Shown: in pieces, positions 1 to 8,544 of the stretch
Numbering within the stretch: the first letter of the stretch is position 1
Layout of the letters: each line of letters begins with the position of its first letter
From: Catenulispora sp. GP43
GTDB lineage: Bacteria > Actinomycetota > Actinomycetes > Streptomycetales > Catenulisporaceae
NCBI RefSeq assembly: GCF_041260665.1
Contig: NZ_JBGCCT010000021.1
Span: 62,001-126,000, forward strand
Length of the DNA: 64,000 nucleotides
Reading direction: 5' to 3'
Made by a program: the position numbers and the translations under genes
Notes under the pieces: generated by a model
Databases searched by the model: none
What the model was told of the DNA's origin: nothing
The model's input: the letters and a program-made list of their open reading frames with translations, nothing else

Positions 1-130
1 AGTCCCGCGGCTCGCGGGTCATGTACTCGTCCAGGGCCGCCTGCTGCCAGGCCCGCAGGCGGTTCGCGGTGCCGCGCGCGGCGCGGTCGGGGTAGGACGG
101 GGACAGATGGGAGGCCGCCGAGATGCTCAC
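1..130 (-). CDS. DEAD/DEAH-type helicase, N-terminal fragment (cut by window edge)
   Basis: Only the first 43 codons are in the window, read on the minus strand from a GTG at 130; the rest lies beyond position 1. A strong ribosome binding site (AGGAGGA) sits 4 bases before the GTG. The translated piece ends in LRAWQQAALDEYMTREPRD, which resembles the stretch just ahead of the Walker A motif in actinobacterial superfamily II helicases. In those proteins the next residues are typically an ATPase loop. The family call rests on this short motif alone, so the function is probable rather than shown. The gene is followed at its 5' side by the unrelated molybdenum hydroxylase block running in the same direction. 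Confidence 0.55.
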   Translation of the reverse strand, partial: MSISAASHLSPSYPDRAARGTANRLRAWQQAALDEYMTREPRD

Positions 131-215
131 GGTTCCTCCTCTTGTTCCACCCGCTTGTTGTGCCGTCTCACGTTTTCGAACGCGCGATCCGTAAGGACCG
201 ACCCCCGAGAGTACC

Positions 216-2495
216 TCAACTGAGAACCCACCACGCCCGATCGGGTCGCAACGGCAGTCGAAGCGGTGAACCCTCCCGCGGATCCCCGACGGCGTCCCGG
301 ATCGCGGCCAGCACCGCGGCCGGCGTCGCCATCACCGACAGGTCGCCGACCGGCTTCATGCCGGCCAGCGGCGGGGCGGCGACCGGCAGGCCGTCCGGGC
401 CGATCTCCTCCTTGGCCTCCTCGGCGGTCTCCAGCAGCGCGGCGACCACGACCTCCGGCGCGTCCATCGCCGAGGGCTCACCCCAGCCGAACGGCAGATC
501 CGCGCCTTCGGACAGGACGAAGCCGGCGCCGGCCACGACCCCGGAGGCGACGCGGTGCTCGGCCCGCTCCCGGACCGCGACCCGGCCCGCGTCCTGCGCG
601 ATGGCCACCTGGACCACGTTCACCAGCCCGAGTTCGGTGTCCACGTCCACCACCGCGCGCACCGCGCCGACCGCGACGCTGGCCGCGTCGGAGGTGCCGG
701 TGAGGGTCGGCATGGTGAGCATGCGGAACTCGCCGTCGCCGCGGACCACGCGGCCGGCCGGCAGGCACTGCCGGTAGGCGTCGTCCAGCGGGAGGTGGAA
801 GACGTCGTCGTGGGACACCAGGTATCCGTCGACGACCTTCAGCAGGCCGCCGTCGATCCCGATCTGCTCGGCCAGCGCCTGGAAGAGCTTCGCACGGACC
901 TGCTTCGCCGCCGCCTCGACCGCGCTGCCGTGCACCCACGCCGGGTGCGTGACGGCCGAGGACGAGGGCAGCGAGCCGGGGTCCTCCGGCGCCCGGACGG
1001 CGACCCGCTCCGCCGGGATGCCCAAAGTGCGCTCGACCGAGACCCGGATCAGGTCGTGCAGGCCCGAACCGGTCTCCACGGCCGAGCAGGCCACGGTCGC
1101 GGCCGGGCCGTCCGGGGACATCGAGACCAGCACCACGGCGGTCGCGTACTCCCCCAGCTGCGTCGGGTTCGACAGGTCCGCCATGCCCAGGGCCACCCCG
1201 ACCCCGCGCCGGATCCGGGTCAGCTCCCCGGTCCGGCCCACGGTCCCGGGGTACTCGCGGATGTCCGGTCCCGGCGGGAAGCTCGGCATCGGGGTGTCCA
1301 GCACCTCGTGCAGGCAGTCCGGGATCGGCACCGGCGCGGCCGCCGGCTTGCCCAGCGGGTCGCTCGCGTCCGGCACCAGGTCGCCGGGTCGCAGCAGGTT
1401 GCGAAGCCGGACCTCCAGCCCGCCCAGGCCCACCGCCGTGCCCGCGGCGTCCATCTGCGCCTCGTACGCGGCGCAGGTCAGGGCCCCGCCCCCGCCGCGC
1501 ACCCGGCCGGCCGGCGGGTTGTTGGTGCGCACCACGCGGCCGGTGACCCGGACGTTCGGCACCCGGTAGGGCCCGACCGCCAGCCGGCAGGCCTCGTCCA
1601 GGATGTCGATCGTGGTGGAGGCGTACGCGCCGCCGTCGAGCAGGATGTCGGCCTCGACCGCGACCAGGGCGCCGTCGTCGGCGACCACGTGCCGGTAGCG
1701 CAGCTGCGCCGCCGGGCGTCCCGGGTGCGCCGGGGCGTCGCGCGGCACGACGGCCTTCACCGGCCGGCCGGTCGCCATCGCCAGCAGCGCGGCCTGCACC
1801 TGCAGGCCGACGTCCTCGCGGTGGGTGTCGGCGCCGCCGACCCGGGTCGGGATGACGTGCACCTTCTCCACCGGCAGGCCCAGGCACTGCGCGACCACCT
1901 CGCGGTCGCCGCGCGGGGACACGGTCGCGACGTAGATCTCGATCCCGCGCTCGCCGTTCGGCACCGCGATCACCACGGCCGGGGCCGCGGGGCGCGCGGC
2001 CACCGCGTCGAAGACGTATTCGCCCTCGATCACCTTGCGCCCGGCGGAGGCGGCGCTCGCCGGATCGGCCAGCGTCGCCGGCTCGGTGCCGAAGGCCAGG
2101 GTGGTGCTGTGCAGGACGTTGCCGTCCGGGTGGATCGGCGCGGCGGTCGCGGACTGGTCCGGGTCGTGCAGCGGCCGCAGCGGGTCCCAGACCACGCGCA
2201 CCCGCTCGGCGGCGGCGCGCGCCAGCGCCGGATGCTCGGCGGCCACCACCACGACCGGCTCGCCGATGTAGCGGGCCACGTCGGCGGCCAGCACCGGCTG
2301 GTCGATGGAGCGCGGCCCGTGGAAGTTGTAGCCGGGCAGATCGGCGGCGGAGAGCACGGCGTGCACGCCGGGGATGGCGCGCGCCGCCCGCATGTCCAGG
2401 CCGCGGATCGCCGCGCTGGCGTGCGGGGAGCGGGTCGCGGCCATCCAGAGCATGCCCTCGGCCCGCAGGTCCGCCGGGAACTTCGGCTCGGTCAC
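216..2495 (-). CDS. Molybdopterin-binding subunit of a xanthine dehydrogenase-family hydroxylase, divergent active site
   Basis: A 759-residue protein of the xanthine/aldehyde oxidase large-subunit family. It would bind molybdenum cofactor and hydroxylate an unknown substrate, passing electrons to the Fe-S and FAD subunits encoded just upstream. The GTG start overlaps the stop of the 2Fe-2S gene by 4 bases (GTGA), which fixes the start and implies translational coupling. The N-terminal hammerhead part (SPHASAAIRGLD, AARAIPGVHAV) is typical. The cofactor-contacting motifs are not: the usual GGGFGGK loop reads GGADTHRED, the RGxG region reads RVRGGGG, and the catalytic Glu of the C-terminal GVGEPP motif appears as PVGDLS, an Asp. 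The subunit may therefore have altered chemistry or be inactive. It is the last gene of the block. Confidence 0.85.
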   Translation of the reverse strand: MTEPKFPADLRAEGMLWMAATRSPHASAAIRGLDMRAARAIPGVHAVLSAADLPGYNFHGPRSIDQPVLAADVARYIGEPVVVVAAEHPALARAAAERVRVVWDPLRPLHDPDQSATAAPIHPDGNVLHSTTLAFGTEPATLADPASAASAGRKVIEGEYVFDAVAARPAAPAVVIAVPNGERGIEIYVATVSPRGDREVVAQCLGLPVEKVHVIPTRVGGADTHREDVGLQVQAALLAMATGRPVKAVVPRDAPAHPGRPAAQLRYRHVVADDGALVAVEADILLDGGAYASTTIDILDEACRLAVGPYRVPNVRVTGRVVRTNNPPAGRVRGGGGALTCAAYEAQMDAAGTAVGLGGLEVRLRNLLRPGDLVPDASDPLGKPAAAPVPIPDCLHEVLDTPMPSFPPGPDIREYPGTVGRTGELTRIRRGVGVALGMADLSNPTQLGEYATAVVLVSMSPDGPAATVACSAVETGSGLHDLIRVSVERTLGIPAERVAVRAPEDPGSLPSSSAVTHPAWVHGSAVEAAAKQVRAKLFQALAEQIGIDGGLLKVVDGYLVSHDDVFHLPLDDAYRQCLPAGRVVRGDGEFRMLTMPTLTGTSDAASVAVGAVRAVVDVDTELGLVNVVQVAIAQDAGRVAVRERAEHRVASGVVAGAGFVLSEGADLPFGWGEPSAMDAPEVVVAALLETAEEAKEEIGPDGLPVAAPPLAGMKPVGDLSVMATPAAVLAAIRDAVGDPREGSPLRLPLRPDRAWWVLS

Positions 2496-3067
2496 GCGGG
2501 TTCCCCCGCCTCGAAGACGAGCATGGCGATCTCGCCGGAGTCGCCGGGGCGCGGGCCCGAGGCGTCGGTGTCGGCGTCGGCGTCGTCGCCGGCGGCCCCC
2601 CTCGCCCGGGCGACGGCCTCGATCCAGCGGCCCGACTCGGCGCAGCGGCACAGGATGCCGGCCAGCGCCTCGCGGATCGCCGCCGGGCCGGGATCGGCGG
2701 TGCGGCGCAACAGATGGGTGATCGCGACGGTGAGCGCGGGGGCGCAGAACCCGCAGGGGCTGGCGCCGGCCGCCGCGACCGCCTCGCGGGCGGTCTCGAA
2801 GGCCGCGTCCTGGGGCGTGCGGACGTCCCGGTCGGCCGCGGCGACTGCGGGGACCAGGCAGGCGGCCGCGGGCCGGCCGTCCAGGGTCACCAGACAGGAC
2901 CCGCATTCGCCGACCGCGCAGCCGTCGCGCGGCTCGTCGAGGTCCAGGCGCTCGCGCAGCACCGCCAGCAGCGAGTCCCCGATCCACACCTGCGGCACCG
3001 GGTATTCGTGCCCGTCGACGCGCAGCGTCAGGCCCACGGCCGGCCATTCCATCGCCGACTCGGTCAC
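2492..3067 (-). CDS. (2Fe-2S)-binding subunit of xanthine dehydrogenase-family hydroxylase
   Basis: A 191-residue small subunit carrying two [2Fe-2S] clusters that relay electrons from the molybdenum site to FAD. The plant-type ferredoxin cluster ligands are visible in CAVGECGSC and the following AAACLVP; the second cluster ligands are CGFC and CRC in the C-terminal helical domain. All eight family cysteines are therefore present, unlike the large subunit where key motifs are lost. The GTG start at 3067 is the longest; an internal ATG (MEWPAVG) 15 bases later is an alternative. It lies 38 bases after the FAD subunit gene and overlaps the large subunit by 4 bases, so the three genes look like one operon. 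Confidence 0.9.
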   Translation of the reverse strand: MTESAMEWPAVGLTLRVDGHEYPVPQVWIGDSLLAVLRERLDLDEPRDGCAVGECGSCLVTLDGRPAAACLVPAVAAADRDVRTPQDAAFETAREAVAAAGASPCGFCAPALTVAITHLLRRTADPGPAAIREALAGILCRCAESGRWIEAVARARGAAGDDADADTDASGPRPGDSGEIAMLVFEAGEPA

Positions 3068-3105
3068 CTAATGCTCACCGGTCCGTCCCCCTTGCCCGAC
3101 ACGCT

Positions 3106-4599
3106 CTACTGGTTTTCCTGGTTCCGCGCCTGCTCGGCCCGCTCGACACGCTGCTTGGCGCGCTGGAAGTCCGCACGCTTCTGCAGCTCGCGGACCTGGT
3201 CCAGCCAGCCCAGCGGCGGCAGCGCGCGCAGCAGGGCCCGGCGGGCGCAGATCTCCACGGCCTTCCGACGATACGGGTCGCCTCCCCCGCCCAGCGTGCC
3301 GCCCCCGTCGCCGTAGACGAGGGAGTCGGCGACCAGGCGGCCGAAGGTCTCATAGACGGTCGGGTCGGCGATCGCGCCGGCGTCCCAGTCCACCTGCTCG
3401 GCCAGCCAGCGGTCGGCGTGGTCGGCGCGCAGCAGGGTCGGCAGCCCGCCGCGGCCGGTCCCGGAGGGCAGCCCGGCCAGCGCCATCGCGCCGACCACGC
3501 AGGTCGCGCTGCGCCGCGCCGGGTCCACGGCCAGCATGATCGACAGGATCGCCCGCGAGATGCCGCCGCGGACCCCGATCTTCATGAAGCCCTGCATGCC
3601 CTGCACGACCGGCACCCGCGCGCCGACGACCAGCTCGCCGGGGGCGAGCTGCGGCACGCCGTCGCGGTCGTAGAAGTCGGAGACGGTCACGGTCCGCACG
3701 CCGTCGGCGGAGGCCACCAGCACGGACGCCCCGAGCGCGGCGAGCACCACCGGCAGGTCGGCCGAGGCCGGTCCGACCACCAGGTTCCCGCCGAGCGTGG
3801 CGGCGGCCCGGATGTGCGGGGCCCCGACGGTGCGCACGGCCTGGTTCAGCGCCGGCACCTGCTCGCGCAGCTCGCGCTGCTGCATCTCGGCCAGCGTCAG
3901 CCCGGCGTGCAGCAGCACCTCGCCCGCCCCGGTCGACCAGCCGCGCAGCTCGGCGCAGCGGTGCAGGGTCAGCACCGTGCCGGGGTGGCGGCGGCCGGCG
4001 GTGATCTCCGGCATGGCCACGGTGCCGCCGGCGATGATCACGGCGTCGGGGTGCGCGGCCAGGACCTGGACGGCTTCGACGACGCTTTGCGGGCCGAACA
4101 GGGAGCGCGGGGCGGTCACGGCGGAGCCGGCCAGGCCGCTGCCGACCGGGGGCGGCGTGGCCGAGGCCGGGGCTGGGGCCTGCGCCGACGCCTGGGCCGA
4201 CGCCTCGGCCGACGCCGGGTGGCCGGCGGCCGCATCGGCGCGCTCGAACGCGCCGCGCGCCTGCTGCCGGCTGGCTTGTCCCTCGGCCGCGCCGCGGGCC
4301 CGGGAGCCGATCGCCTGCCCCCGCCCCTGGTTCCCGACCGGCGCCGAACGCGCCTGATCGCCGGCTATCGCGCCCGCGCCGCCGTCGTCGCCTTCATCTG
4401 CCTCATCGACCTCGAAAGTGCCCAGCTCGAACCCGGGCCGCTCGCCCTCGCCCCCAAAGACAAACGCACCCACCAGCGCACCCTCCGGGCTCCCGGCGGT
4501 CCGCGCCGGCAGCGCGTGGCCGCCGGCCGGCACCGCACCGCCGGCACCGCCCCCGAATCCCCCGTCGCCGGACGGCCCGAAACCGTCCGGCCCCATCAT
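3106..4599 (-). CDS. FAD-binding subunit of xanthine dehydrogenase-family hydroxylase, long low-complexity N-terminus
   Basis: The C-terminal 335 residues are a molybdopterin dehydrogenase FAD-binding domain: IIAGGTVAMPEITAGRR and AATLGGNLVVGPASADL are the family's two FAD contacts. The first 160 residues are Gly/Ala/Gln-rich and contain imperfect 9-base DNA repeats (GCCGACGCC type, about 4160-4215) encoding runs such as ASAQASAQAPAPAS. FAD subunits are usually near 290 residues and start close to the first FAD motif. A GTG at 4119 (VTAPRSLFG) would give a normal-length protein but has no obvious ribosome binding site. The upstream ATG at 4599 lies 5 bases after the DUF3039 stop, so the long form is given here. 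Which start is used is uncertain. Confidence 0.8.
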   Translation of the reverse strand: MMGPDGFGPSGDGGFGGGAGGAVPAGGHALPARTAGSPEGALVGAFVFGGEGERPGFELGTFEVDEADEGDDGGAGAIAGDQARSAPVGNQGRGQAIGSRARGAAEGQASRQQARGAFERADAAAGHPASAEASAQASAQAPAPASATPPPVGSGLAGSAVTAPRSLFGPQSVVEAVQVLAAHPDAVIIAGGTVAMPEITAGRRHPGTVLTLHRCAELRGWSTGAGEVLLHAGLTLAEMQQRELREQVPALNQAVRTVGAPHIRAAATLGGNLVVGPASADLPVVLAALGASVLVASADGVRTVTVSDFYDRDGVPQLAPGELVVGARVPVVQGMQGFMKIGVRGGISRAILSIMLAVDPARRSATCVVGAMALAGLPSGTGRGGLPTLLRADHADRWLAEQVDWDAGAIADPTVYETFGRLVADSLVYGDGGGTLGGGGDPYRRKAVEICARRALLRALPPLGWLDQVRELQKRADFQRAKQRVERAEQARNQENQ

Positions 4600-4604
4600 C
4601 CCGG

Positions 4605-4901
4605 TCAGCTCGTCCCGCCGTCCCCAGCGTCGCCGTCACCGCCGCCGGGCTCCAGGCCCTCGAAGATCTCCTTGCATTCCGGGCACACGGGGAACCGGCT
4701 CGGGTCCCGCGAAGGCACCCACACCTTCCCGCACAGCGCGGTCAGCGGCGTACCGAACACGGACGCCTCCATGATCTTGTCGCGCTCGGCGTAGTGCGCG
4801 AAGCGCTCCTCGTCACCCGGGTCGTAGCGGTAATCGGACTCGACGCGTTCCTCGACGATCGTCGAGCCGGCCGTGTCCGGTTCGAAAGTCGGCGTGCTCA
4901 T
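4605..4901 (-). CDS. DUF3039 family protein
   Basis: A 98-residue small soluble protein of the actinobacterial DUF3039 family, function unknown. The core HYAERDKIMEAS and the CGKVW...CPECKEIFE segment are recognisable; the three cysteines could bind a metal, which is inference. DUF3039 genes are widespread in actinomycetes, so its place at the head of the molybdenum hydroxylase block may be positional rather than functional. The next gene starts 5 bases after its stop. The C-terminal tail is Gly/Asp-rich. Confidence 0.85.
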   Translation of the reverse strand: MSTPTFEPDTAGSTIVEERVESDYRYDPGDEERFAHYAERDKIMEASVFGTPLTALCGKVWVPSRDPSRFPVCPECKEIFEGLEPGGGDGDAGDGGTS

Positions 4902-4985
4902 GCTCTCGAGTCTATGCCGCGCCGCACCCCCGCGAGCGGCGGAGCGGAACGACGCGGCACTGGATCGTTACCTGCTGGTCACGGG

Positions 4986-6617
4986 CTAGCCGTGCAGGTA
5001 GACGATCCCCAGCTCGTTGAGCTGCCACAGCTGGTTCGCCGCGCCCGAGTACGGCTGCAGCTCGATCACCGGGTTCCCGGACCCGTCGGTCGAGCCGCCG
5101 ATGGTGGCGACCAGGTTCTGGTTCTGCGCCGAGGCCACCGCGTAGTAGCCGCCGCCCTCGGGCTTGAAGAACCAGTGCTGGTTGGCGCCGCCGTTGCAAC
5201 CCCACTGCTCCAGCTTCACCCCGGCCGCCGCGGTCCCGCCGGTGGCGTCCAGGCACATGTTCCGGTTGCCGCTGAAGTCGACCTCGTAGGAGCCGTCGGA
5301 CTTGATCTCGGTGACGAAGGACTGGTTCAGCCCGCCGGTGGCCGCGTAGGTGATCAGCGGCCGGCCGTTGGTGGAGTCCCCGTCGGTGCCGCCGCCGGAG
5401 AAGTCCCAGACGTTGTGGTCGGCCTTGCTGGTCAGCTGGAACCAGCCGCCGTCGTCGACCTGGTCCATCCAGGGCTGGCCGGGGGTCAGCGGTTTGATCG
5501 TCGTCCCGTCCTGCTGGTCCAGGGTGCAGTACGACTCAGCGTTCGCCGTCCCGTAGAAGTCGCCCAGACACGCGCCCTCGCCCTCGTAGCCGGCCACCCG
5601 CAGGTGGTAGGACTGCCGGATCTCGTCCATGCAGATCAGCCCGCCGAACAGGACCTTCTGGTCGCAGCCGTTGCGGGTCATCTCCGAGGTGTCGATGACG
5701 TCGCCGTTGGTGTACTCGTACGGCGAGGTGGTGAACTCCGCGCAGACCTCGTGGCCGTAGCTGACCCGCCGCTCGTCCAGGTAGCGCACGCCGGGCACCT
5801 GCTCGGCGGCGTGCCGCAGCGCGTCGGAGAACAGCGGCACCACCAGGTTGTGGCCCCAGGCCAGGTCCTCGGTGAAGGCCGGGCAGCCGTTGGAGACCTT
5901 GGCGGCGTAGTTGTCGACGCCCGAACGCAGGTCCGGGGTGATCGGCGTGAAGTAGGACTGGAAGACGAGCTGGTAGTCGGAGTCCGCGTAGCCGGCGTTG
6001 CGCATGGTCTGCCGGACGTCCTGGATGGCCGCGATCACCTTCGGCTGCACGGCCGCGGCGCGCCGCTGGATCTCGGCGGTGCCGATGGTGTCCCGGCACC
6101 CCTGCGACTGCGGGATCGGGAAGTACTGGTCCAGGCAGGCCTCCATGATCCCGGTGAAGTCGAAGTCGTCGTTCGCGCCGATGGTCAGGACGACCATCTT
6201 GACGTTGTCCGCCTTCGCGATGGTGGTCAGCTGGGTGTCCTGCTTCGGCTCGCCGTAGTCGCCGCCGCCACTGCCGGTGACCGCGGAGTACTGCGGGAGC
6301 GAGACGATGTCGCCGGTCTGCGCACCGGAGCAGGCGACGTCGAACGGGGTGAGGCCGGACAGCCCGGTGTCGAAGATCTCGGACTTGGTGCTGCGGTGGC
6401 AGTAGTCGCTGGGGCCGTCGGTACCGGCGACGTAGTTGTCGCCGGTGTCGGTCCCGGCGCCTTCGCCGGAGATCGCGCTGTCGCCCATCGCGACGATGGC
6501 CGCGGGCCCGGCGTGGGTGGTGGCCTGAGCGGTCCCGCTCCAGGCGGACACCAGGGCTCCGGTCAGCACGGTGGCCGCGAACAGGGCCATGAGGGGTCTG
6601 CGCCGTGTTCTGTTCAC
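4986..6617 (-). CDS. Secreted SGNH/GDSL hydrolase with C-terminal ricin-type lectin domain
   Basis: A 543-residue secreted esterase/lipase. An N-terminal signal peptide (basic MNRTRRR, hydrophobic core, cleavage near ATA-QATT around residue 33) precedes an SGNH hydrolase domain: block I GDSAISGEG (Ser47), block III GAND, and a late His in SYHLRVAGY. From about residue 400 the protein is a ricin B-type beta-trefoil with QxW signatures (NQHWFF, NQLWQL), which would bind carbohydrate and hold the enzyme on glycans. The GTG start at 6617 follows GGGAG by 6 bases. It is transcribed alone, with a 173-base intergenic region upstream. The likely role is deacylation of polysaccharides or lipids outside the cell; the substrate cannot be told from sequence. 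Confidence 0.88.
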   Translation of the reverse strand: MNRTRRRPLMALFAATVLTGALVSAWSGTAQATTHAGPAAIVAMGDSAISGEGAGTDTGDNYVAGTDGPSDYCHRSTKSEIFDTGLSGLTPFDVACSGAQTGDIVSLPQYSAVTGSGGGDYGEPKQDTQLTTIAKADNVKMVVLTIGANDDFDFTGIMEACLDQYFPIPQSQGCRDTIGTAEIQRRAAAVQPKVIAAIQDVRQTMRNAGYADSDYQLVFQSYFTPITPDLRSGVDNYAAKVSNGCPAFTEDLAWGHNLVVPLFSDALRHAAEQVPGVRYLDERRVSYGHEVCAEFTTSPYEYTNGDVIDTSEMTRNGCDQKVLFGGLICMDEIRQSYHLRVAGYEGEGACLGDFYGTANAESYCTLDQQDGTTIKPLTPGQPWMDQVDDGGWFQLTSKADHNVWDFSGGGTDGDSTNGRPLITYAATGGLNQSFVTEIKSDGSYEVDFSGNRNMCLDATGGTAAAGVKLEQWGCNGGANQHWFFKPEGGGYYAVASAQNQNLVATIGGSTDGSGNPVIELQPYSGAANQLWQLNELGIVYLHG

Positions 6618-6790
6618 TAGTGCTCCCAGCAGGTGAGGGGGTGCTACGGAGGTGGAACATGACGATTCCTCAAATATGACTTACCTGCCGGTAGCTAACA
6701 AGGGGCTTCTTCGGGCGTCCGCGCGGCGACGCCGATTGCGGGGCGTCAAACGGTCACAATGGTGCGAACCGTTATGAATGGACTGATGCT

Positions 6791-7534
6791 GTGACCGAGA
6801 ACCCGAACACCCAGCCGGATCCGAACGCCGGCCAGCCGCCGGGCGGTCCGGTCGGCCAGCCCACGACACCGGAGCCGGCCGCGCAGGCCGAGCAGCCCGC
6901 CGCCGCGGAGCGCGCCGAGCCCGGCGAGCCCAGTGCGCCCGGCGAGCGCGGCGAGCGCGGCGAGCGCGGCGAGGCCGGCGCGGAAACCCCGGCGACACAG
7001 AGCCCGGCGACCGGCGCCTTCGCCGAGGAGACCTGGGTCGGACCCACCGAGGGCGAGCCCGCGTTCGGCGAGCCGATCGACCCGAACGCGCCGAAGACCA
7101 GCGTCGCGGCGACCTTCCTGCCCGGCATCGACGCCGGCTCGCTGCTGGCGCTGATCGTGGCCGCCCTCGGCGCCGGCTCGTTCCTGCTGGTCAACCCGCT
7201 GGTCCAGGCGCACGACGCGGCCCGCACCTGGTCGGACTTCAAGAACAACGTCCCGCGCACCAAGCAGGACCCGTTCGGCCTGCAGCGCGACTGGGTGTCC
7301 TACCAGTCCTGGGCGATGATCATCCTGGGCCTGGTCGCGGTGGTGCTGGCGCTGGTGGTCCTGGCCCTGTGGACGGCGCGCCGGAACAAGCTGCGGTCGC
7401 GCTCGTTCGCGCAGGCGGCGCTGGTGCTGGGGCTGGCGGTCCTGCTCTACGGCATCCTGCTCAAGACCGGCGCGGTCGGTTCGGAGATCCCGAGCCTGAA
7501 GGACATCTCCGCCGGGCTCAGCGCCACGCAGTAG
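6791..7534 (+). CDS. Membrane protein with disordered acidic/proline-rich N-terminus
   Basis: No known family was recognised. The first 110 residues are Pro/Ala/Glu-rich and contain a GER triplet repeat encoded by three tandem 9-base units near 6948-6975. Three hydrophobic segments follow: around residues 112-135 (AGSLLALIVAALGAGSFLLV), 176-200 (AMIILGLVAVVLALVVLAL) and 212-232. The topology suggests an integral membrane protein with a cytoplasmic disordered tail. The GTG start is the only in-frame candidate near the upstream boundary and has a poor ribosome binding site. A bidirectional hairpin terminator follows the stop. Confidence 0.65.
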   Translation: MTENPNTQPDPNAGQPPGGPVGQPTTPEPAAQAEQPAAAERAEPGEPSAPGERGERGERGEAGAETPATQSPATGAFAEETWVGPTEGEPAFGEPIDPNAPKTSVAATFLPGIDAGSLLALIVAALGAGSFLLVNPLVQAHDAARTWSDFKNNVPRTKQDPFGLQRDWVSYQSWAMIILGLVAVVLALVVLALWTARRNKLRSRSFAQAALVLGLAVLLYGILLKTGAVGSEIPSLKDISAGLSATQ

Positions 7535-7544
7535 CGCGGATCGC

Positions 7545-7576
7545 GACAGGCCCGGCGCGACCCCGCCGGGCCTGTC
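7545..7576. terminator. Bidirectional hairpin between convergent genes
   Basis: A perfect 13-base inverted repeat (GACAGGCCCGGCG and its complement) with a 6-base loop lies between the stop of the plus-strand membrane protein gene and the stop of the minus-strand yqgE-like gene. There is no strong U-tract on either side, as is common in high-GC actinomycetes. Confidence 0.75.
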
Positions 7577-7604
7577 CGCCCGCGCCGTCCGCGGCCTATA
7601 TCAA

Positions 7605-8231
7605 CTAATTGAGATCAGGGTCCTCGGTCCAGTTCGCCACCATCGCCATGGTCCCGCCCTGCCGGCGCAGCACGCGCCGCCACAGCTCCTCCGGCTCGGT
7701 GGTGAACACGTCGGCCAGCTCCGGCTCCACCACGTACCACGCCCGCTGCGCCAGCTCGCCGGCCAGCTGCCCGGGCCCCCAGCCGGCGTACCCGGCGAAG
7801 ATCCGCAGCGCCGTCAGGTCCGGGGCCAGCACCTCCGGCGGGGCGTCCAGGTCCACCAGGCCCAGGCGGCCGGAGAACTGGCGCCAGCCCAGCGGCTCCT
7901 CGCCGGGCACCGCCGCCTCCGGGCGCACACAGGCGATGCCCAGCGCCGAGTCCAGCGCGACCGGGCCGCCCAGGAACACCGTCGGCGGCTCGGCCGCCAG
8001 CGGCGCCCAGGTCTCCAGCACGTCCTCGACGTCCAGGCTCCCGGGCCGGTTGAGGACCACGCCCAGGGTGCCGTCGTCGTCGTGGTCGACGACCAGCACC
8101 ACCGTGCGGTCGAAGTTGGGGTCGACCAGGACCGTGGTGGCCACCAGCAGCTTGCCGGTCAGCCGTTCCAGCGGCGCTCTGCCGCCGTCCTGCTCCCCCG
8201 CGTCGCGCCCTGCGTCCGTCATGGCACACAT
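7605..8231 (-). CDS. YqgE/AlgH family protein
   Basis: A 208-residue protein of the YqgE/AlgH (DUF179) family. Family signatures are GKLLVATTVLVDPNFDRTVV near the N-terminus, LGVVLNRP, FLGGPVALDS, and the GYAGWGPGQLAGEL segment in the C-terminal half. The biochemical role of the family is not established. The ATG at 8231 has a weak GGGA upstream; an ATG 9 bases later (MTDAGRD) is an alternative start. The gene is divergent from murA across 313 bases and convergent with the preceding membrane protein. Confidence 0.9.
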   Translation of the reverse strand: MCAMTDAGRDAGEQDGGRAPLERLTGKLLVATTVLVDPNFDRTVVLVVDHDDDGTLGVVLNRPGSLDVEDVLETWAPLAAEPPTVFLGGPVALDSALGIACVRPEAAVPGEEPLGWRQFSGRLGLVDLDAPPEVLAPDLTALRIFAGYAGWGPGQLAGELAQRAWYVVEPELADVFTTEPEELWRRVLRRQGGTMAMVANWTEDPDLN

Positions 8232-8544
8232 GATCCCGCACCCGGACCCCCGCTGGCGCCTTTTGCCCCAAGGCCCGCGCGTCCGCCACCGGTCGGCGAC
8301 CCTCAGCGTTCGAACCGGCACACCCCGTTGACCCGGCACGGGTTTCGGGCACGGACCACGCGCGCACCAACTGCGATCTTCGTCAGCTTCGACCGCATGC
8401 GCCCAGTGTTCGAGTACCCTTGACCCGCCCCCACCCGTCTCCCGACCACCGCCCCACACGGAGACGCAGAGCGCCGCTGATCGATTCGTCCCGCCCTGCG
8501 TTGCCCCACCAGAGCGGACCGCACGCACACACCAGTGGAGAACC
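8232..8544. other. Divergent intergenic region between yqgE-like gene and murA
   Basis: This 313-base region has no convincing gene. It must hold the promoters of the two flanking divergent genes. TTGACC-like sequences occur around 8331 and 8427, but no -35/-10 pair with standard spacing stood out. A GGAG ribosome binding site precedes the murA ATG. Confidence 0.5.

Noticed and set aside
216-3047. A single 943-codon open frame across the Fe-S and molybdenum subunit genes
   Set aside because: Its first 180 codons are an arginine-rich out-of-frame reading of the 2Fe-2S gene. The real large subunit starts at GTG 2495.
555-3071. An 838-codon plus-strand open frame opposite the molybdenum hydroxylase genes
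   Set aside because: Composition is that of an antisense shadow and the minus strand holds recognisable subunits.
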